This document shows positions 1 to 5,506 of a stretch of 7,403 bases of DNA, one piece after another. Location: NCBI GenBank assembly GCA_030621535.1, contig JAUXHM010000046.1:1-7403 (forward strand). The letters run 5' to 3'. Every line of letters begins with the position of its first letter. The first letter of the stretch is position 1. A program made the translations under genes and the position numbers. Source of the stretch: Candidatus Methanophagales archaeon. GTDB lineage: Archaea > Halobacteriota > Syntropharchaeia > Alkanophagales > Methanospirareceae. The notes beneath the pieces are model-generated. The model searched no databases, was not told the origin of the DNA, and saw only the letters and a program-made list of their open reading frames with translations.

Positions 1-170
1 TTTTCTTTGCTCTTGTTTCTGGTTTCTGCAAATATTCGTATTGATTCTGCCACGTCCCCTTCTTTGACCTTACCGAGATATTCGAGCGTTCTGCCTATCT
101 CTTTTTGAGCTGCATAACTCTGCTCCACCAGCATAAAGTCCCCTATTCCTAATAGCTCGTTCAGTTCCAT
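1..170 (-). CDS. Unrecognised protein, N-terminal 56 residues (runs off the window)
   Basis: An open minus-strand frame begins with ATG at 170-168 and stays open to the window edge. It begins MELNELLGIGDFML and continues with a charged, probably helical stretch (AAQKEIGRTLEYLGKV, then GDVAESIRIFAETR). An in-frame TAA lies four codons upstream of the ATG and no other ATG or GTG lies between, so the start is fairly secure. The ribosome site is poor, with only GAG directly before the ATG. There are no cysteines, no hydrophobic membrane segment and no signal peptide in the visible part. It lies downstream of, and on the same strand as, the RelB/RelE-like pair, separated by a T-rich stretch, so it may be a separate transcription unit. 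I do not recognise the family and assign no function. That it is coding is supported by amino-acid composition and the clean start, but only 56 codons are visible. Confidence 0.55.
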   Translation of the reverse strand, partial: MELNELLGIGDFMLVEQSYAAQKEIGRTLEYLGKVKEGDVAESIRIFAETRNKSKE

Positions 171-181
171 CTCGATCTTTT

Positions 182-231
182 GTTAAAAAGAAAAAAGGAT
201 TATCAAAAGAAAAAGTTCACAACTTTTCTTT
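182..231 (-). terminator. T-rich hairpin, candidate terminator for the minus-strand toxin region
   Basis: Read on the minus strand, AAAAGTT-GTG-AACTTTT is a perfect 7-bp hairpin with a 3-base loop (plus-strand 211-227 region). The stem can extend by about four pairs past a single-base bulge. It is followed by two T runs (TTTTTT and TTTTT within 184-197). Archaeal transcription stops readily at T tracts, so this suits the end of the transcript coming from the antitoxin. The stem is AT-rich and weak, so the T tract may matter more than the hairpin. Confidence 0.35.
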
Positions 232-412
232 GTATCGAGTTGATAAAAATTTCTTTCTTCTCAGGATGTCGCTCAAACCAAAAGTATCCGACACAGCGAT
301 TATCTACCTCAATAATCTTCTTTTTCCCCTGGCTTTTCCGTTGGAACAGGAACGGGGAACAACAGGTATGCCCCACTGTAATGTCATTTATATCATTTCC
401 GTCTACGTTTTC
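203..412 (-). pseudogene. GNAT acetyltransferase-like fragment (relic)
   Basis: A minus-strand frame is open for 69 codons from just after a TAA (415-413) to a TGA at 205-203. It has no ATG; the only plausible in-frame start is a GTG at 376. Its second half reads IIEVDNRCVGYFWFE, a charged turn, then EIFINSIQ. That resembles the beta2-beta4 hairpin of GNAT N-acetyltransferases, where a strand ending in G-Y/F-x-W-F is followed by a strand of the type (I/V)FI(N/D)xIQ. In intact GNATs the acetyl-CoA loop (a Q/R-x-x-G-x-G/A pattern) follows at once. Here the frame instead runs into RKVVNFFF and stops at the T-rich hairpin, so the cofactor-binding half is missing. The 5' end overlaps the 3' end of the toxin gene in another frame by 20 bases. 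It is best read as a decayed fragment. It could also be a chance open frame, because the family call rests on a short pattern seen by eye. Confidence 0.25.
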
Positions 413-666
413 TTATACTATATACCCTCTTTCTGTGCTCAAAATAGTGGAATACTACGCTATCACCTATAATTTCGTAAATAATTCGATATTTTCCCAC
501 TTCTTCCGACCGACACCCCTTGAAAGAATATCTTAACGGCTTCCCCCTGATAGGCTCATTCAAAAATTTTAAGCACTGCTTTCTCTAACTCTTTCCTCCT
601 ATCGCTTTTAAGTTTCCTCGTCGCTTTAAAAAAGGTCGGCGTAAATCTTGGCTTGTACTCTTTCAT
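393..666 (-). pseudogene. relE-like: RelE/ParE-family toxin, frameshifted
   Basis: The RelE-type mRNA interferase fold is encoded in two frames. From ATG at 666 the first frame reads MKEYKPRFTPTFFKATRKL and on through KELEKAVLKIFE, stopping at TGA 558-556. The next frame over, from 560 to TGA 395-393, reads NEPIRGKPLRYSFKG, then VGKYRIIYEI, then HRKRVYS. Removing one T from the five-T run (plus-strand A run at 562-566) joins them as LKILNEPIRGKPL, giving one protein of about 90 residues, the usual RelE size. The fused product carries the family hallmarks: the N-terminal helical pair, GKPL, the Y-R-I-I-Y-E strand with its conserved Arg, and the C-terminal H-R-K-x-x-Y. The ATG overlaps the antitoxin stop (ATGA), the normal coupling in such pairs. 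As written the toxin lacks its catalytic half and should be inactive. A sequencing or assembly error in the homopolymer would explain it equally well. Family assignment is strong; real inactivation is not proven. Confidence 0.85.
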
Positions 667-902
667 TCTTCATCTACAATCTTCTTAAATTCATCCCAAT
701 CGTATAATTTCCCCTCTTGCATCTCTTTCCTGCTTCTTTCCACGTTTTCTACCAGCTTCTTATTCGTCAGTATCTCTAACTCCTCGTATAAATCATCTAC
801 TTCCAGTTTTAGCCGACTTACAACCTCAAATATACGTAAATTTATCTCACTCACTCCTTCGCTCTCACCACCAGCTCCAACCTCTATTTGTTCATTCATC
901 AT
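663..902 (-). CDS. relB-like: RelB-like antitoxin of a type II toxin-antitoxin pair
   Basis: This gene encodes a 79-residue acidic protein. Residues about 20-50 (INLRIFEVVSRLKLEVDD and on) look like a long amphipathic helix. The C-terminal half carries ERSRKEMQEGKLYDWDEF followed by KKIVDEE. That tail, with E-E/Q-G-K, then an aromatic-x-D/S-x-D-E-F turn and an acidic end, is characteristic of archaeal RelB/Phd-like antitoxins and is the part expected to wrap the toxin. The gene precedes the RelE-like toxin and its TGA overlaps the toxin ATG, which gives translational coupling. The start is the first of two adjacent ATG codons (902), supported by GGAG seven bases upstream; an in-frame TGA lies just before. 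The family usually represses its own promoter as antitoxin or complex, but no clear beta-ribbon or helix-turn-helix DNA-binding segment is evident at the N terminus. The partner is frameshifted, so the antitoxin may now be orphaned. Confidence 0.8.
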   Translation of the reverse strand: MMNEQIEVGAGGESEGVSEINLRIFEVVSRLKLEVDDLYEELEILTNKKLVENVERSRKEMQEGKLYDWDEFKKIVDEE

Positions 903-909
903 CCAGCAT

Positions 910-913
910 CTCC
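910..913 (-). promoter_or_regulatory. Shine-Dalgarno of the antitoxin gene
   Basis: GGAG on the minus strand ends 7 bases before the ATG at 902. This spacing favours the first of the two consecutive ATG codons as the start. Confidence 0.6.
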
Positions 914-961
914 ATTTTCATCCATGACCGCATACTGCATACTTTGCAATTGGATTAGGTG

Positions 962-985
962 CATATATAATATAAAAAGTTTCGC
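962..985 (-). promoter_or_regulatory. Candidate archaeal promoter (BRE + TATA) for the antitoxin-toxin pair
   Basis: On the minus strand, GCGAAAC is followed at once by TTTTTATATTATATATG. This matches the archaeal layout of a purine-rich BRE upstream of a T/A-only TATA box. Transcription would start near 945, leaving a leader of roughly 40 bases that includes the GGAG site. The TATA element is nearly symmetrical, so it could also fire rightward toward the kinase gene, but on that strand the sequence before it (TTAGGTGC) is a poorer BRE and the leader would be about 95 bases. Confidence 0.45.
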
Positions 986-1018
986 TCATTTCTATTTCAT
1001 CAAAGTAAATTATAGACA

Positions 1019-1034
1019 CAGATTAACGCAGATT
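1019..1034 (+). repeat. Short direct repeat CAGATT-AACG-CAGATT
   Basis: Two copies of CAGATT with a 10-base period lie within ACACAGATTAACGCAGATT. From memory, strings of this kind (cacagattaacrcagatt) occur as dispersed intergenic repeats in many prokaryotic genomes, so this may be a decayed copy of such an element. Nothing in the window shows a function. Confidence 0.35.
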
Positions 1035-1061
1035 GCAAACCGAAAAAGTTTTTTTTGTGAA

Positions 1062-1068
1062 GAGGAGG
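1062..1068 (+). promoter_or_regulatory. Strong Shine-Dalgarno-like GAGGAGG, unusually far from the kinase start
   Basis: GAGGAGG is the best anti-SD match upstream of the PfkB-family gene, but it ends 21 bases before the ATG at 1090, well beyond the usual 5-10. No alternative ATG, GTG or TTG lies at a normal distance in the kinase frame, since a TAA stop sits at 1084-1086. Either the leader folds to bring the two together, the true transcript begins downstream, or the match is coincidental purine-rich sequence. Confidence 0.35.
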
Positions 1069-1089
1069 AAGAGTTATAAAACATAAGAT

Positions 1090-2010
1090 ATGAAACATGC
1101 ATCTGCTTCGGGAAATTTGGAGGTAATTGGACTGGGCGCTTTGAATTACGATGTTTTATATGCCGTTGAGCGCATAGCGAAAGGAGGCGAGGAGGTAGGG
1201 ATTACAGATGTGAAAAAGGCGCCGGGTGGTTCTGCAGCAAATACAATCGTTGCATTAGCACGGTTAGGCGTTGATACGGGTTTCGTAGGCACGGTAGGTA
1301 ACGATGAAGAAGGCGAACGGATTCTGGGAGACTTCGGGAAAGAAGGAGTGGAGACGAGGATAAAAAAACGTGAAGGTTACACAGGCGCCGCAGTAGCGTT
1401 CGTTGATGCCCGGGGAGAACGAGCACTTTATATCCTTCCCGGCGTGAATGCCCGACTGTGCACAGACGACATAGACCGTGAATTTGTGAATCACACGAAA
1501 TTCCTACACACGAGTTCGTTTGTGAACCAAGAGCAGTTGGAAATGCAGCGTGAATTGGCGAAGCGCATGCACAACAAGACAAAACTAAGCTTTAGCCCCG
1601 GTATGCTCTGTTTCAAATACGAACTTGACGATTTGACCGAGCTAATAGAACAAAGCGAAGTGGTTTTTATCAGTGCTGATGAATTGAAATCGGTGATAAA
1701 AAAGGAGGACTATGAAAGAGGAACTGAACTTCTTTTGGACGCCGGTGCCCGGATTGTCTGTGTGACGCTGGGCGGGAAAGGCTGTTATGTCGCTGATAGC
1801 AGCACGGGCGAATCGCATTTGATAGACGCATATCTAACGGATGTGGTGGACACGACAGGTGCAGGGGACGCATTCGCAGCAGGATTCTTGTTTGGGTTGC
1901 TGCGTGATAAGAGCCTATACGAAAGTGGAAAGACGGGCAATTTAGTGGCTTCGTTCTGCATACGCGAATATGGCGGTAGAAAAGGATTGCCTTACAAACT
2001 TTCTTTATAA
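1090..2010 (+). CDS. PfkB/ribokinase-family carbohydrate or nucleoside kinase
   Basis: This gene encodes 306 residues, the normal length for a cytoplasmic PfkB-family sugar/nucleoside kinase, which transfers the ATP gamma-phosphate to a substrate hydroxyl. It opens with the family strand EVIGLGALNYD (11-21). The first signature follows, APGGSAANTIVALARLG (44-60), whose GG and N contact substrate. A central NxxE-like position falls in FISADELKS (about 194-202), and a VCVTLGGKGC strand (about 224-233) precedes the second signature DTTGAGDAFAAGF (254-266), with catalytic Asp260 in GAGD forming the anion hole. All key residues appear present. The ATG at 1090 is the only reasonable start, because an in-frame TAA lies one codon further up, yet SD spacing is poor. 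proA follows 52 bases downstream on the same strand, so co-transcription is possible, but no shared pathway is evident. The exact substrate (ribose, nucleoside, fructose phosphate, adenosine) cannot be told from the sequence. Confidence 0.93.
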   Translation: MKHASASGNLEVIGLGALNYDVLYAVERIAKGGEEVGITDVKKAPGGSAANTIVALARLGVDTGFVGTVGNDEEGERILGDFGKEGVETRIKKREGYTGAAVAFVDARGERALYILPGVNARLCTDDIDREFVNHTKFLHTSSFVNQEQLEMQRELAKRMHNKTKLSFSPGMLCFKYELDDLTELIEQSEVVFISADELKSVIKKEDYERGTELLLDAGARIVCVTLGGKGCYVADSSTGESHLIDAYLTDVVDTTGAGDAFAAGFLFGLLRDKSLYESGKTGNLVASFCIREYGGRKGLPYKLSL

Positions 2011-2062
2011 CCAATAAATTTTTACCCTAAACTAAGAACCTCTTTTAGGAAGGTCTTATAAA

Positions 2063-3442
2063 ATGAGCGAGAATGTAGGTGGTGGCGGAAGCATAGTACA
2101 AAAGGCGCGGATGGCAAACAGCGCTGCGGTTAAATTGGCTAATGCCACAACGGATGAGAAGAACCGGGCACTGCACAGAATCGCAGATTTGGTGGACACG
2201 AACAGGGAGCGAATACTTGCGGCTAATGATAAGGACGTTGAAGTTGCGTCGGGGTTAACAAAGGCAGGGAAAATGTCCACATCACTACTCAAAAGGTTGA
2301 AATTAGACGGCGCTAAAATAGACGAGATAATAAAAAGTGTCCGGGACGTAGCGAAATTGGATGACCCTGTTGGCAAAACCATGTCGGCGATCGAACTGGA
2401 TACGGGGCTGGAGCTTTTTCAGGTTTCCTGCCCCATCGGTGTTATCGGTGCGATATTCGAATCAAGACCTGACGTTCTAGTTCAGATTTCCTCGCTGTGT
2501 CTGAAAACCGGCAATGCCGTAATGCTAAAAGGCGGCTCAGAAGCACAGAATTCGAACGAAGTGCTATTTGAGGTGGTTTCGGAAGCCGCATCAGCGACAG
2601 AGGGAATACCCGATGGCTGGATTCAACTGCTGGAAACGCGAGAAGAAGTAAATGAAATGTTAAAACTGAATGAATACATAGACCTTTTGGTGCCGCGTGG
2701 CAGCGAACAATTTGTGAAGTATATCCAGGATAACAGCAGTATAATGGTCTTAGGGCATTCGGAGGGTGTGTGTCACGTTTATGTTGACCGAGACGCGGAC
2801 CTGAGTATGGCAGAAGACGTATGCTACGATGCAAAGGTTCAGTATCCTGCGGTATGCAATGCTGCCGAGACGCTGCTTGTTGATTCGCCGATTGCTGCTA
2901 CTTTTTTACCTCCGATGATAGACAGGTATCAGCAGGCAGGGGTTGAGGTCCGGGGCTGTTCAAAAACGCTGGAACTTTTAGCGAGCGGTGAACACAACGA
3001 TAAACAGAGACATAAAATAAAGCAAGCAAAGCAAGCATCAGAAGAAGACTGGCATACTGAATATAACGATTTAATCATTTCAATCAAAGTAGTTGATGGT
3101 GTGGATGAGGCTATCGAGCACATCAATCGCTACGGTTCGGGGCATACGGATGCGATTGTTACCGCGAATGAAGAAACAGCGTTAAAATTTATGCGGTTTG
3201 TGGATTCATCTTCGGTAATGCATAATGCATCAACACGGTTCAGTGACGGATTCAGGTATGGCAAAGGTGCCGAAGTAGGCATAAGCACGAATAAAGTGCA
3301 TGCACGCGGTCCTGTCGGATTAGAAGGGCTGGTTATCTATAAGTATCTAATTGTCGGTAAGGGGCACGTAGTGGCTCCGTACACCGGTTCTCATGCGAAA
3401 GCATTTACGCATAAACCCCTGTCAAAACAGTTTTCCATTTAA
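2063..3442 (+). CDS. proA: Glutamate-5-semialdehyde dehydrogenase (gamma-glutamyl phosphate reductase)
   Basis: ProA performs the NADPH-dependent reduction of L-glutamyl 5-phosphate to glutamate 5-semialdehyde, the second step of proline synthesis, in the cytoplasm. The aldehyde-dehydrogenase fold is complete. CPIGVIGAIFESRPD (123-137) and LKTGNAVMLKGGSEA (147-161) form the nucleotide-binding side. The catalytic cysteine is Cys265 in QYPAVCNAAETLLV, matching the family QxPxxCNAxET motif. GSGHTDAIVT (358-367) and MHNASTRFSDGF (386-397) with GAEVGISTNKVHARGP (402-417) complete the hallmark set. At 459 residues it is some 40 longer than common bacterial ProA. The excess lies in an N-terminal glycine-rich tail, a charged stretch around 309-328 (HNDKQRHKIKQAKQASEE), and about 25 residues after YKYLIVGKG. 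The start is supported by AGGAAGGT 9 bases before the ATG. Glutamate 5-kinase (proB) and proC are not in the window. Confidence 0.95.
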   Translation: MSENVGGGGSIVQKARMANSAAVKLANATTDEKNRALHRIADLVDTNRERILAANDKDVEVASGLTKAGKMSTSLLKRLKLDGAKIDEIIKSVRDVAKLDDPVGKTMSAIELDTGLELFQVSCPIGVIGAIFESRPDVLVQISSLCLKTGNAVMLKGGSEAQNSNEVLFEVVSEAASATEGIPDGWIQLLETREEVNEMLKLNEYIDLLVPRGSEQFVKYIQDNSSIMVLGHSEGVCHVYVDRDADLSMAEDVCYDAKVQYPAVCNAAETLLVDSPIAATFLPPMIDRYQQAGVEVRGCSKTLELLASGEHNDKQRHKIKQAKQASEEDWHTEYNDLIISIKVVDGVDEAIEHINRYGSGHTDAIVTANEETALKFMRFVDSSSVMHNASTRFSDGFRYGKGAEVGISTNKVHARGPVGLEGLVIYKYLIVGKGHVVAPYTGSHAKAFTHKPLSKQFSI

Positions 3443-3460
3443 GAAATTCAAATAGGGTGA

Positions 3461-3480
3461 ATATAGTTTATATGCTATAT
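3461..3480 (+). promoter_or_regulatory. Candidate promoter of the transporter operon, with an inverted repeat round the TATA box
   Basis: A TATA-like GTTTATATGC (3466-3475) lies about 33 bases before the ATG of the S-layer-type gene. It sits between ATATAG (3461-3466) and CTATAT (3475-3480), a perfect 6-bp inverted repeat. A start about 25 bases beyond the box would give a very short leader that just includes GGGGG (3493-3497), six bases from the ATG. The dyad could be an operator or simply a by-product of AT-rich sequence. Confidence 0.4.
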
Positions 3481-3503
3481 ACCTGAAAAATAGGGGGATA
3501 TAA

Positions 3504-4817
3504 ATGAGGGCGAGAACAAGAAAAAACGCGAGGTTCGTTATAACTCTCTTTAGTGCTGGTTTGTTACTGCTGCTGCTTGTGATTGCTTCAGCCTCGGCTG
3601 CCGAGGGTCCTGCTGTTATGATTACAAATTACACAGTGGAGCCTGGGGTCTTGATGCCCGGCGACAAGGGCACTATTACAATCACGATAAAAAACATGGA
3701 CACTCTGTCATCAGAGACCGAGATGACTACTACCGGAAAATTTTCTACATCCGAAACCACAACGACATCAACGAGTAGTATAAGTGCAGAAATAGAAACT
3801 ATACGACTGAGCAGCGGAACCAGAGACATAGAATGGCGGAGTGAAGGTTCAAAACGCACCGAATACTACAATGTGGGCGCCTTAGGACCTGGCGAAAGCA
3901 TAAAAATCTCATTACCGATAAAAGCTGCTGCTTCTGCCCATGACGGCACTTATTTCCCTGAAGTGTACATAGAAGTGGACAATGGAAAAAACGTGCGTTT
4001 TCCTGTCCGTGTAAAAGTGGACAGCAGTGAGGTGGAAATACTTGAGAAAGATATCCCTTCGGATATTTCGCTCAGCGAGTCAAAGCAGATAGCGATAGTG
4101 GTGGCGAATAACAGACCTAATTCAGTGAGAGGTGTGGATGTGCACGTGAAATCGGAAAGCGATGGGTTAGAATTCACGCCAGAGCGAATATTCATAGGTG
4201 ATTTAGCGGCGTATGGAAAAAGGGAGGTTAATTTCACGCTACAAACTCAAACTTTTAAAGAAAGTTTGATAGGAAATAGAGAGTTCTCTTTTGAGGTCGC
4301 ATACAAAAATGGTGATAATGTACATCGCAACGAACTCAAATCGTCTGTATTGGTGAAGAGCACCGCAGATGTGAAGCTTATCTTGGTGAATGCGCCTGAA
4401 TTTGTTTTAAAAGGCGAAATTGCAAAGATAGACTTTGACGTTGCTAACGGGATGGCAAAGGACATTAAAGCGGTATCCGTGGTGCCAGCGATAGAAGGGC
4501 TCAGAATACTGCCTTCCGAATATTTCATTGGGGACATGGAAGTAGGGGACGTTTTTTCTGCTTCTTTTGATATTTATACCCGCGATTTGAGCATTGGAGA
4601 TACCACAGTACCCTTTACATTGCTGTTCAAAGATGTTGACACGGACAAGCAATACGAAATGCCAGGTTACGAGGTGCATGTAGAGGTACGAGAACCGCAG
4701 AAGAGTGAGTTACCGAGTCCGGTGCTCATAGGTGCACTGGTTGTCATTCTTGTCTCTGTCGCTGTGGCTGTCGGGGTTAGGGTAAAGCGAAAGCGGGGAA
4801 GACGTGAGAAGAGATAA
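3504..4817 (+). CDS. Secreted, C-terminally anchored S-layer/CARDB-type Ig-like protein (COG1361-like), ABC-transporter partner
   Basis: This gene encodes 437 residues. Residues 1-33 form a signal peptide: an Arg-rich start, the hydrophobic run LLLLLLVIASA, and a likely cut after ASAA. The rest is predicted beta-sandwich. At least three related units end in similar phrases, VGALGPGESIKISLPI (about 124-139), FIGDLAAYGKREVNFTL (230-246) and FIGDMEVGDVFSASFDI (341-357), as in archaeal COG1361/CARDB/NEW3-type extracytoplasmic domains. Residues 406-427 (PVLIGALVVILVSVAVAVG and on) are one membrane helix followed by the basic tail KRKRGRREKR, so the body faces outward and the tail is inside. A Thr/Ser-rich insert lies at 75-93, and sequons occur at NYT42 and NFT243. 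GGGGG six bases before the ATG supports the start. An ATPase follows 23 bases later and two MacB-like permeases after it, so it probably works with that transporter as an external substrate-binding or adaptor part. The role is inferred from context, not demonstrated. Confidence 0.85.
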   Translation: MRARTRKNARFVITLFSAGLLLLLLVIASASAAEGPAVMITNYTVEPGVLMPGDKGTITITIKNMDTLSSETEMTTTGKFSTSETTTTSTSSISAEIETIRLSSGTRDIEWRSEGSKRTEYYNVGALGPGESIKISLPIKAAASAHDGTYFPEVYIEVDNGKNVRFPVRVKVDSSEVEILEKDIPSDISLSESKQIAIVVANNRPNSVRGVDVHVKSESDGLEFTPERIFIGDLAAYGKREVNFTLQTQTFKESLIGNREFSFEVAYKNGDNVHRNELKSSVLVKSTADVKLILVNAPEFVLKGEIAKIDFDVANGMAKDIKAVSVVPAIEGLRILPSEYFIGDMEVGDVFSASFDIYTRDLSIGDTTVPFTLLFKDVDTDKQYEMPGYEVHVEVREPQKSELPSPVLIGALVVILVSVAVAVGVRVKRKRGRREKR

Positions 4818-4840
4818 AAAGCGAAGGATAAGAATAAATA

Positions 4841-5503
4841 ATGATTCGCACAGAAAATCTGACGAAGGTTTACCGTATGGGTGATGCGGAAGTTTACGCA
4901 TTGCACGATGTGAATTTGGATATACAAGAGGGCGAGTTCATTGCGATAATAGGACCTTCGGGCTCGGGCAAGTCCACACTGCTCAATATGATTGGCTGCC
5001 TGGATACGCCCACAAGCGGCGCTGTCTTCATAGACGGTATAGATACCGGTAAGCTAAGCGAAAACAAACTTGCGGAAATACGAAGGGAGAAAATAGGTTT
5101 CATATTCCAGCAATTTAATCTCGTCCATACGTTAAATGCGTTAGAAAACGTTGCACTTCCCATGTTCTTCGCGGGTGTGAAACGAGAAACGAGGCTGAAG
5201 AGAGCGGAGGAACTGCTTGCCAATGTCGGGCTTGGCGATCGGATATACCATAAACCTTCGGAAATGAGCGGGGGGCAGCAGCAGCGGGTAGCTATTGCAC
5301 GGGCGCTTTCTAATGACCCGGAAGTCGTCATTGGTGATGAGCCAACGGGAAATGTGGACACTGAGACTGGAAATACAATAATAGACATCTTAGAAGGTTT
5401 GAACAAAGAGGGACGGACGGTAGTTGTGGTAACGCACGATGCGGAGATTGCAGCCCGTGTCGGTAGAACAAAGCGGATGCGGGATGGAAGGGTGCTTGAT
5501 TGA
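4841..5503 (+). CDS. ABC transporter ATP-binding protein, LolD/MacB/YknY type
   Basis: This gene encodes 220 residues, the standard length of a stand-alone LolD/YknY-type ATPase that powers MacB/FtsX-fold permeases from the cytoplasmic face. The motifs in order are: aromatic Tyr11 A-loop region (VYRMGD), Walker A GPSGSGKST (38-46), Q-loop Gln90 in FIFQQFNL, signature MSGGQQQRVAIARAL (142-156), Walker B VVIGDEPTGNVD (162-173) with catalytic Glu167, and switch His199 in VVTHDAE. The usual ADEPTGNLD reads GDEPTGNVD here, a conservative change. The SGGQQQR signature and the LNxxENVxLP phrase (98-107) are typical of the lipoprotein-release/macrolide-export subfamily rather than nutrient importers. 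It lies 23 bases after the S-layer-type gene with a weak site (GAAGGA) 12 bases upstream of the ATG, and 3 bases before the first permease, so the genes are almost certainly one operon. All catalytic residues are present. Confidence 0.95.
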   Translation: MIRTENLTKVYRMGDAEVYALHDVNLDIQEGEFIAIIGPSGSGKSTLLNMIGCLDTPTSGAVFIDGIDTGKLSENKLAEIRREKIGFIFQQFNLVHTLNALENVALPMFFAGVKRETRLKRAEELLANVGLGDRIYHKPSEMSGGQQQRVAIARALSNDPEVVIGDEPTGNVDTETGNTIIDILEGLNKEGRTVVVVTHDAEIAARVGRTKRMRDGRVLD

Positions 5504-5506
5504 GCA

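Noticed and set aside
182..231. The inverted repeat as an insertion-sequence end or attachment site
   Set aside because: It has no matching second end, no target-site duplication and no transposase or integrase in the window. The hairpin followed by T runs is explained more simply as a terminator.
180..536. Plus-strand open frame of 118 codons in the left region
   Set aside because: It begins with a TTG-type start, has an unlikely Phe/Ser/Ile-rich composition, and lies antisense to the RelE-like toxin and the GNAT-like fragment, which explain the sequence better.
888..1079. Plus-strand open frame of 63 codons ending just before the kinase gene
   Set aside because: It covers the divergent promoter region, reads through the TATA box and repeat, has no ribosome site and no protein-like composition.
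903..1089. A small RNA or tRNA gene in the divergent intergenic region
   Set aside because: No cloverleaf, CCA end, or paired C (RUGAUGA) and D (CUGA) boxes with suitable spacing could be found on either strand.
1090..3442. The PfkB-family kinase acting as a stand-in for glutamate 5-kinase (ProB) beside proA
   Set aside because: Glutamate 5-kinase belongs to the unrelated amino-acid-kinase fold. PfkB proteins phosphorylate hydroxyls of sugars and nucleosides, and a 52-base gap alone is weak evidence of a shared pathway.
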